This document shows, one piece after another, positions 55,601 through 64,000 of a stretch of 64,000 bases of DNA. The DNA is from Pseudophaeomoniella oleicola. Lineage: Eukaryota; Ascomycota; Eurotiomycetes; Phaeomoniellales; Phaeomoniellaceae. Every line of letters starts with the position of its first letter. Within the stretch, counting starts at the first letter, position 1. The stretch lies in assembly GCA_003868215.1 (NCBI GenBank), contig QWDQ01000028.1, forward strand, positions 62,001 through 126,000. The letters are read 5' to 3'. The notes beneath the pieces were generated by a model that saw only the letters and a program-made list of their open reading frames with translations, ran no database searches and was not told the DNA's origin. A program made the position numbers and the translations under genes.

Positions 55601-57965
55601 TCTCATTTTGCCGATGCTGTTCGTCGTACCAGTCGTCCAAAGAATGTACATCGTCCGGCTGATCTGCCAACCGACCTGCGTGTGGAGCTAAAACGTCACC
55701 CTGCTTCTCTAGACTAACGCCAAGGGGTCGTTTCTTCGCCAAGCCAATACTATGCGCTGAAGACAAGGACCCAAAGGATCTTTCCTCTTGGAGTGACTCA
55801 CGTCTGCCGAGGGAAGAGGTGGACCCAGCCGAATGTTGATATAGCACTGAATCTCTTGCCGGCTCGCTTGTATCCTCTCTGTAACTTGCAACACTCTGGA
55901 TCGGACTCAAGCCCTTACGGATAGGATGCTGGTGGTGTAAGTTTTGCTCATAACGTCTCACTCGCTCTTCGTCCTCCAGCATGTGGTGAGCAGCTAGCGT
56001 ACCGAGCCCACCTGCCACCCCTGCGAGGGCACCTTGTTCAAAACGGTGTGCGTCCTCTGGGCTGTGGACACTTGAGTCACTTTCTGTTTGCGCCTTCCCG
56101 CTGAGATCGCCTCTTGATGCATTTCCGTGATGTGTGCCGAACCCATGTTGAAGGCTCCCAGAAGAGCGAGTCGGAGTTGTTGCAGCTGGCGATCGGACCT
56201 CCATAGGCGAACCTCGAGCGACATGACGGACCTCCTTCTGAGTTGGGGTCATTGTACTTGATGTCTGTTCAGAGAGCAGGGAACTCCTTGTTAATTCCGA
56301 GTCTATCTCGCTCCGCATAGGCATGGGAGGCACTTCATGCTTGTGGAAGATCTCATCGCTCTCTGCGATACTAGCGCTTCTGCTGCTCCTACTCTTGCTC
56401 CTCCTCTTTCTCCTTCTCTCTTTATCGACGCTAGACTTTGAATCATGATGCTTCAAAGCCGCTGCTGTTAGAACGCCTCCGGCGATGGCGCCGGCAGCTG
56501 CATCGCGAAGGGGATGATCTCGTCTCTTGCGATGACTCTTCTCATCCTCAACGATCGTGCTGTCTCCTGACTCGCGACGACTGTAACTTCGCTCCGAAGG
56601 TGAATCGTAGTCGTAGTCTCTCTCCTTCCGAAGCCTGCGGCGTCTGCCGCTTGATGATAACAACTCTCCTGAATCTCTACTGTCTTTGTTGACCACGACA
56701 CGTGGCTTTCCGCTTGAAGACCTTCTTCTGGTCGTCTCTTCTCTCGAAGCACTGCTTCCCGATACCAAAGAAGAGTCTGTATCTCGATCAAAAATTCTGC
56801 GACCTTTGTCGACCTTTTGATCTTTCTTCAGTTCCTTCAATTCAGGCAGAATAAGACGCCGGATTGCATCTTCCACCGTCTCTAATAATTTTGGATTGTT
56901 GATAGAGGACTTAGAGGTACCGGAGCGGAAAGAATAGGCATCACCCGACTTGGGTCGATTTGCGGACAATAGGGAGTTCGAATTGCCAGTCAGATTTGAT
57001 TCAGTGCCCGTGATAGACCCTTCGTCACGATGTCTCCTACGCCTCGGAGACCGAGTGTCTGTTTCGAGATATTCCTTGCTCACACTTCGACTCCGACTGC
57101 TACGGTGTTTGCTAGTCGGCGAGCTGCGTGGTTTCTGGCCCAACTTCTCGATGACTTTCTGGGTCACTAAGCGCTCTCTGCTCAAGCTTCGGCTCCTGCG
57201 GCGGGTTGGTGCCTTCAGACTGTCCTTCTCTAAAGCGATATCCTCTCTGCTCAGACTACGACTCCTCTCCCGGCGAGGCCGCGCGGCAGCCATGGCAGCT
57301 CCAGCAGCGGCAGCTCCGGCGGCAGCAGCAGTTGCTGGGCCAGTCCCCTCGAGCATACTGTCAGCAGGCATTGAAGATATGTCGGACTCTGGGACAATGT
57401 AGCGAGCGTCTTTGGAGACACTGGAACCGGAGATAGCACTTCGTGGCAACAACTCAACCTCAACACTGGGGTCTCGACGGTGTCTGTTGTGACCGTCGGT
57501 TACCAGATTAAGGGAACTCGTACTTCTATTATCACCGGCAGAATCGGACGTCCCCAAGGATATGCGCCTTGTGAGAGACGGTCTACGAGTTCCGCCGGTC
57601 TCGGTGACCAGAAGATGATCGTGTTCTTTACTTTTCCTTGTCCGGGAAGACGGTGTCACCTTGACCCTTATGCTGGGTTTTGACTTTAGATCCGAACCTT
57701 CCTTGCCCCCTTCAAAGTACTCGATTAACAACGAGGTCTGTGACTGATGTCCTCCTTTCTTAAGCTTTCCTATGCGATTGTCTGACCTCTTTGTAGTGTT
57801 GATAGTGATCGGCCGCCCGTCGTCTGGGATGGAGTATGATGTTTTGTCGGTCACTCGTGACAAGTTGGTCGCAAGGTCTGTGCCTACTACGCTTTCTGCG
57901 TTTGATTCGTATGTCGATGACTCGGTAGGGGCAGGCAAGATAGGCCGGCGAGTGTCCACACCCAT
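52690..57965 (-). CDS. very large disordered Ser/Arg-rich fungal protein of unknown function
   Basis: Predicted complement(join(52690..54462, 54522..57965)), 1738 residues, with a 59-nt intron between GTAAGT and TTGTAG. I do not recognise the family. The N-terminal third has an SR-rich domain with three related motifs (SRSLSREDIAL, SRSLSRERLV, SRSVSKEYLE; residues about 228-290). Four Ala/Gly-rich hydrophobic patches of about 18-26 residues sit in polar disorder near residues 205, 485, 642 and 1007 (for example GALAGVAGGLGTLAAHHML). Across the intron lies the only ordered-looking block (SKDIVALMDHLTVRDAHRNA, then EILVTLVRTAAEMRNSFLDIKRFIADQDEYV), predicted helical. After that come acidic and Pro-rich stretches to the end. 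Giant disordered proteins of septal pores and cell cortex in moulds look similar, but that is only a resemblance. Confidence 0.8.
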
Positions 57966-60410
57966 CTCGAGGTCCTTCTCACCCGCACAGCTTCATGGAG
58001 AAAGCGTTTGCTGTAACGATAGATATGGACCCAATATTGCGGAGGTAGAGGGACTTGATAGCAGGATCGACCGTAATAAACCTGAGTAAGCGCACCGGCA
58101 ACTCCGTCAGTGCGACAAAATGATGGATCGAGGTGCGATCGTAAGCATATCTGTGTCGCAATCCGCTCAACAGCTTTTCGGAGGGATAGGGAAGTAGCGT
58201 CAATGAGGTACTCAATGAGGGTATGCTGCAGTCTAATTAAGAAATGATTGCGAAATGGCTGGACGAGATTGTTTGTGTGAAGAAATCACTTTACTGTTGC
58301 TACCCGAGGGGCCAATCAAAAAGATGAAATCAGGTTCGGTTCAGAGGCAATTGCAATTCTTGACTTCAGCTGTCGGGTTGCCTGGCGCTGTGATGCGAAT
58401 GGTGGAGGCTGGGGAAGATAAAAGGCCGCGGGTATATCACACAACTAAGTGGTTGCAGATTCAGGAATGTTCAACGGTCATAAGGCTAATTGATTGACTT
58501 TATCGTGCCGTGAGTGATGTCTCTTGTCTCTTTTCTTTTCGCTTGTTTCAATTGAGGGAAAAGGCCTGCCGTCGGCCGACAACGAGGGATTGTTGACAAG
58601 TGGAAATTGACAAGTTGTTTGTATCACCTTCTGCCTACTGCAACTGAGGGAAAGTTAAGTTACGGTAAGGAAGAGGTAACTAAAAGCAAAACAGGCGCAA
58701 GAGGCTGACAACCGGTGGAGCCAGAAAAGACTGCAAGTTTGGATCCCCAAGCATCGCAGAAAGTACCAGTAGATCATCTCATCACACTACAATTACAACT
58801 TGTGGCCTACACTCAAAGCAAGGTATTAGATAGGCATGTACTACAGGTAAGTTAACTTAGTCTTCCATGTACTCTATCCCATCCATGGTTGTTCCCTACC
58901 TCTGAATGTCCCCCCCCGTCGATTGTGACCTGATTAAGTCAGATGAACCCAATTGCCAATCTTGAAGGTACAGTAGATTTCCGAGGCACATTATATTACC
59001 TTGGCCTTGGCCATGAAGTTGGCGCCAGAAGAGCGCTGACCAGGTAGCGAATAAGCTAGTGGAGCTAGGCTGGAGGATTTTACTTGATTGTTGCCGCCCT
59101 GATAGACTACGTTAGGCTGGCTTCAACTGATCCTTCGCAAGAAGAAGAACAAGAAGAACAAGAGGTTTGTTTACTCTTGGCCCATGCGATGTTTCTGTAT
59201 TATCTCGATGCCAGTGGAATCGCTTGTCACACTTGCAAACTCACCAGGACTTGATCCACGGAAGTACGAGACACTCTGATCCATGATAGAGGGTATGTCA
59301 CGGCTCCTTACCGATTCAACTATGAACTCTGAGGCACAGAAGGTGACACGGCAGGAAGTACACGAATCTTGGTGTTTGTGGCAAACATAGGCCACGGCTG
59401 TGTATCTACCTAGGTAGGTAGCCTCCGTTTGATCCTTTTCCTACGAAGTCGGTCACAGTATATCAAGATGCCTCATGTCCTCATGATCAGATCTGTCATA
59501 CGGGTGGTAGCATCAACTCAATGGCCGTAAAGCAAACGATGTTTATCCATGCATCCGTGGCATCATAATATCACAGTTGATCAAGGTGAGCCAGCAAGTG
59601 TTGAGTGGGTTATCCGGTAGAGTCAACACGTCGTTAGGGAACCAACCCCCTTTCTGGCTAGGAACCGTTCGCTCCCGAAAGGCAAGAAACCCCCCAAACA
59701 ACGTTGAACAATGGACCAAACCGAGCCCTAAAATAAGTCCACTCTTAACCGTAGAAAGCGCCTAAGTGAACGGTAACTTAGATTAAATTAGAGTCAAGGG
59801 AAACAAAAGAAAAATCGGAACCTGTTGCTGGAGAGACGGAAGTGGTTCCTTTTCGATGTCATTGGTGTATTGGACTGACAACATCCAACCAATATCGCTT
59901 GAGTATGGCTGATCGAGAGCCGGAAAGGAAGAGACTAAAGGCTTAGGCATCAAGGACCAAATGAATCATGTTGCTGATCTGGAGGGAGCTTGCCGCCTTG
60001 CCGCACAATGTGAGAGGGATGCAGTGGAAAAGGAAAATCACGCTTGCCAACTCATCAAATTTGGAGACTCCTGCTTCTCGTGGTCTGATTGACGCATTCC
60101 CTTCCCGAAGGAGGGTTCATGGATTTTCCAATACGACGTACGAGACCTACATGCTCTACTACGTAGTACTGCGTAGTACCACGGAACTTAGTACATATCT
60201 GCTACAATTGGGGATCAGAAGGGGATCAGAATTTGCTCATTTCCAATCAGTCACGTTATCCTTGCAACGCCCTGACACTTATCTACCTAGGTAGGTACAG
60301 TAATAGTTCTGCATCACCGACAGTTTGTCAGCCGAGATACTCCTTCTATTATTAAGGCCGGGCACGAAATGGAATTTCATTAATGAACACCTAAGGCGCC
60401 ATCCAAATGC
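57966..60410. other. 2.4-kb intergenic region without a supported gene
   Basis: The left part is the promoter of the large disordered-protein gene. An ATG-initiated 80-codon frame at 58255-58497 (+) has no recognisable features. CCTAGG palindromes lie near 59408-59420 and 60283-60296, and a tight pair of CTACGTAG/TGCGTAGTAC palindromes at about 60157-60182. A short AAGAAGAACAAG tandem lies near 59140-59162. Confidence 0.5.
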
Positions 60411-62310
60411 TTATACATCCCCATCATGCTTTCGCTTATATTTGAGACCACCTTGCCGCGGTTGACTGCCATATGTCCGCCTTCCTTGCTTCTTATCCCG
60501 GGCCATGCTCGCGCCAAGTTGGATGTCAATCCTCGGAGGAGTTGAGAATCCAAAACCCTTGGCGACCTTGACCAAGTCTAGCTTGTTAACGTCGAAAATC
60601 GACCGCAACGAATGTGATGCATAAGCTTGTAGATATGATCGGTATCCCTCTTTCGCAGACTTTACATATGGTCAGTGATACTCCGACGTGACCCCAAGGG
60701 GGGAGGCGGAAGAGACGTACCTTATTGAGATAGTAATTTTGTCCAATCAACTTCTCTAGTTGACTCTGTACATTGACGATGCGTTTCGCGGGGAACTCGA
60801 ATTCAACCACTGGAACCTTGGCTTCTTTCAAATGATGCAGGAAACCGACCTCAGAAGGTTGCAGAAACATCAGACTCCTACCCTTGCCATCCTTGCCTCG
60901 TGCGGTTCGCCCGACTCGATGAATATAGTCTCGAGGGTCGTCGGGGGGATCGAACTGCACTATCCAGTCCACAGCAGGTATGTCGAGGCCTCTAGCTGCA
61001 ACGTCCGTACAGATAAGCGTGCCTTGCTTCGCATTACAGAATTCAAAGAACGTATTGGTCCGCTTTTGTTGCTTCTGTTTACCGTGCAGATCTAGAACAG
61101 GTAGATCAATGTAGTTGAGCAGCTCAGCGTAATACTTCACACAATTGCAGCTCGAGAAAAAAACGATGATCTTCTTCTTCAGGTTGCGCTTGAGGAATGA
61201 AAATAGAAGTAAGAAACGCTGGTCAGAATCGCAAACAACATAGCCTTGTTCCAGGCCTTCGACTGTGCTGTGCTCCTTCTTGTGATCCACATTGATGTAT
61301 AAGGGTCCTGCGCGCAACGATATTCGTGCGAGGTCCTCGACCTTCGTGGTCTGAGTGGCGGAGAAAAGCATAGTCTGGCGGTTTTCTTTGGGCAGGATCT
61401 TGACAACTTGGCGCATTTCATCTTCGAAACCAACCTCAAGGATACGATCAGCCTCGTCGATGACAAGAGCCTTGCAATTCTTGAACACGAAACCTTCAGT
61501 GTTCTGTAAGTGATCGAGCAGACGTCCCGGAGTAGCTATCAGCAGATTCACACCCTTCGTAAGCTTCTCCGCCTCTGCTCTCCGGTTCGCACCTCCAATG
61601 ACAATACCGTATGTCTGTGAATGGTGCGCCATTAGTTCTCTGGCCACACCAAAGATCTGCAGGGCCAATTCTCTCGTTGGTGACACGACAATCACACCAG
61701 TGCCATTCCGCGGCTTGAAGCGCAACGAACTTAGTCGCTCTACCGCCGGTATCAGGAAGGCCAAGGTCTTCCCTGAGCCAGTTTTGGCTGCTCCAAGAAC
61801 ATCACGGCCTGCAAGCAAAGGCGGAATGCCTCTTTGCTGGATTTCGGTCATGTTTTCGAACTTCATATCTTCGATCGCCTTCATGGTCTTTTCGGATAGA
61901 TTGAGTTCCGAGAATTTCTTGGGTCCATCTTCGGTTTGTGGCAATGTCGCAGCAATACTAGTAGGCAGATCCGATTGTCCAGGTTCGTCTCCTTCCATAG
62001 CTATCTCGGTTTCTGGCGCACCGTCTGGTGTCGAAACATCCGTCGGTTCGGAATTGCCCTCCCCGTCATCACTAGCAATACCTTGGAACGATCCATCGCT
62101 AGAAGCGCTGTCTATTCCATCCTCCGGCGTATGATTGGTCTTTCTCTTCTTGACTGCGATCTGACTCTCCCGGTGCTCACCAGTCGCGTCACTCTTCTGC
62201 GGTGCAGCCGAGGCGTCAGTAACCTTGGCCGTCAAACCTGGCTTACCCTCCACTGCAGATTTCGAATGAGGCTTTCTCTTCCTTTTCTTGGCCTGTTCTA
62301 TTGGAGCCAT
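60411..62310 (-). CDS. HAS1: DEAD-box RNA helicase Has1
   Basis: Predicted complement(join(60411..60659, 60721..62310)), 612 residues. The start is the ATG at 62310 ([17 protein letters not shown]). The N-terminus is Lys-rich then acidic. Helicase motifs in order are [16 protein letters not shown] (Q motif), AAKTGSGKT (Walker A, about residue 173), [22 protein letters not shown] in [15 protein letters not shown] (about 283), SAT, and HRVGRTARG. The C-terminal DUF4217-like part is joined across a 61-nt intron to give [23 protein letters not shown], diagnostic of Has1. The acceptor was chosen over two nearby AGs because it restores that block. Has1 acts in the nucleolus on 18S and 25S rRNA maturation (small- and large-subunit precursors). 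The Lys/Arg-rich C-terminal tail is usual. Confidence 0.95.
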
Positions 62311-64000
62311 ACTGTGACTTTGGGTGCTTATGAACGAGACCGAATTATGGCGGAGTGTGCCAAAATCCCAAATGTTTTCTCGAAACAAAAATTTGGAAAG
62401 GGTCCCGCAACGCCGATAAAGCAAAAGACCGACTCACCGACTATAGCCATAAAGTCTTGGCATACTTACATAATACGTCTATCGAACACAAGAGGCGTGA
62501 ATGAGTTTACTAAGAGTGACTCTGTAAAAGGGGTGTTGGGATCTTAACCTAGGTACATAGTACATCAGAGATCGGTACCTTGCAGAAGCCTGCCTGAGAT
62601 ATTGGCAGATAAGCGAAGCGATAACTATCTATCTTACCTATCAGGCAGATACTGGACTGATTTCAACTGCAGCTGAGTATGTACGCTCATAGATTTATAG
62701 GCACACTCTCTAACAATGCCATAGTACCGGTAGATGGTAAGTCATGTCCCTTTTCCTTAACAGTAACGTAACTCCGTACTCAGTACTAATTACAGCTGAC
62801 TGTAGGAGCCGCCCATCCACGCGTCATGTCGGATGCGTATCAAGGGATGGAGATTAGTCTCCACCTACCAGATCTGCGACAGTCTTCTAACACGATGATG
62901 GGAAGTCATGACGATCACTTGCCGGGAAAGCAAACAAAAATGCTTTGTGCCAGATCTGCGGGTGGCTCACCGACTTGAGCGATGTTACAGGAGAGCGAGA
63001 CACGCCGACCCTGACCCGATGATTGGCTAAGAATGCTGCTTGTTGATCTGAAGATGCAGACAAAGAAGTCCAAGACAGCGGATATAACTTGGATGACTGG
63101 AGTACAGTATGATAGACCATAACCGCTGACAATTCGTTGTAACCTCGTCAGGTAGATTATTGTGTCCTGTGTCCTGTGTACCTACTGTAGGTAGGTAAGA
63201 TCCATGGAGAAAGCATTGGGGCTGTGCAATAAACGAAATTGAGACAAGGATCACAGATATACGAACCACAGAGGCTAAGGTAAATATGTATCTACAAGAA
63301 AGTCTTGTAGAGAGGGGAAGAGCTTGGTATGTAACATCAATATTTTCATTGCCTTTGGCCTCACTTGTCATATTCATCTCATCTGGTGAAAATGAATAAC
63401 GTGGAAAAGGTTGCGATAATTCGACGAGTTGATGAAATCATGGTGGTCAGGAATAATAACAGTAGTAACCTTAATTACATGAGATACGGTATGCTGAGGC
63501 AGGAAGATACTAGGATGGCTTGAGCCAGACACAAGCTCCAGGTCATTCATGTTGCAAGTCAATAGTCTTTGGACACCACGCATACTGCTACGGTATATCT
63601 TCATGCACATACCTGAGCAGGTGAAACTCGAACTCCTCGCGTACTGAAGGGATACCACTCGCCTATTGTACTGTAAATGCTGTTGATGGAAGATAATTGT
63701 GTCATCCATGATGACAGGAAATCACGATCTGCTAATGATGGACACATCACTCGACCATAGCGTCGAGCGTAAAGGGCAGTGCATGCACACTCAGACATCA
63801 ACTGCAACAGAATTCCCAGGAGGGGGTTATCATTCTTACGGTAAAGTAGTGTAAGGAAAGAAAGGTACGAGATGCTTATAGTTGGCTCCAGTTAAAACCT
63901 TTCTGTCGCCATGGCTAAATAGTGCGACCCGTCATGCCTATCCGAATCCGGCGACCTCGCGAGCTCATTCTCTTTGTCTTTCAGACCAAAATATCTTTAG
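62311..64000. other. right-end intergenic sequence, nothing recognised
   Basis: The left end is the HAS1 promoter; a CCTAGGTAC motif lies near 62549-62557. Minus-strand open frames at 62887-63132, 63027-63377 and 63374-63709 overlap one another and carry no family features. A gene could begin beyond the edge. Confidence 0.45.

Noticed and set aside
58255-58497. 80-codon ATG-initiated frame as a small gene
   Set aside because: No recognisable motif, signal peptide or neighbour context; length is within chance for a 2.4-kb spacer.
62887-63807. Chain of overlapping minus-strand frames at the right end
   Set aside because: They overlap in different frames and none shows a recognisable family or splice pattern.
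1-64000. Transposons, LTR elements or virus-like insertions
   Set aside because: No transposase, reverse transcriptase, integrase or capsid-like sequence and no long terminal or inverted repeats were seen.

Overview
The window is nuclear DNA of a filamentous ascomycete (Pezizomycotina). The evidence is a white-collar-1 photoreceptor, a Zn2Cys6 regulator, a HET-domain relic, an ApsB/Mto1-type microtubule-organiser protein, short introns (mostly 44-83 nt) and intergenic regions full of microsatellites. The class cannot be fixed from this sequence alone; Eurotiomycetes or Dothideomycetes would fit. I see no tRNA, rRNA, CRISPR array, transposase, reverse transcriptase or virus-like gene.

Layout: 1-1755 is the 3' part of an apsB/mto1-like gene. 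After 3.6 kb of repeat-rich spacer comes wc-1 (5386-8873, +, 5 exons). Next are a large Sec7-PH Arf-GEF (10075-14772, -), an UNC50/Gmh1 membrane protein (17025-18087, -), a probably mitochondrial Trf4-type nucleotidyltransferase (18501-20168, -) and trehalose-6-phosphate phosphatase tps2/orlA (21522-24461, +). The ALG13 glycosyltransferase subunit (25586-26299, -) and mitoribosomal mS35 (26548-27774, +) share a 248-bp divergent promoter. A CCCH zinc-finger gene (28731/28813-30351, -) has a frame disturbance near its 3' end. Dihydroorotase URA4 (31620-33084, +) and the mitochondrial rRNA methyltransferase MRM1 (33087-34487, -) meet tail to tail with two bases between their stop codons. A Mit1/CHD3-like remodeller occupies 35382-40538 (+), followed by a HAD-family hydrolase (41126-42717, -).

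The most coherent functional unit is 43519-50129. It holds a Zn2Cys6 regulator, an FDC1-type UbiD decarboxylase and a UbiX/PAD1 flavin prenyltransferase, all on the plus strand. Pad1 makes the prenylated flavin that Fdc1 needs, and together they decarboxylate cinnamic, ferulic and sorbic acids. The regulator beside them recalls the sdrA-containing cluster of Aspergillus niger. To its right lie a decayed HET-domain gene (50542-51791, -), a very large disordered Ser/Arg-rich protein of unknown function (52690-57965, -), the HAS1 ribosome-biogenesis helicase (60411-62310, -) and 1.7 kb with no recognisable gene.

Intergenic DNA across the window is seeded with short palindromes of two related types (core CTACGTAG and core CCTAGG), which I did not notice inside the genes. 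Exon boundaries were set by hand from splice signals, reading frame and remembered family sequences. They are predictions, not transcript-supported.
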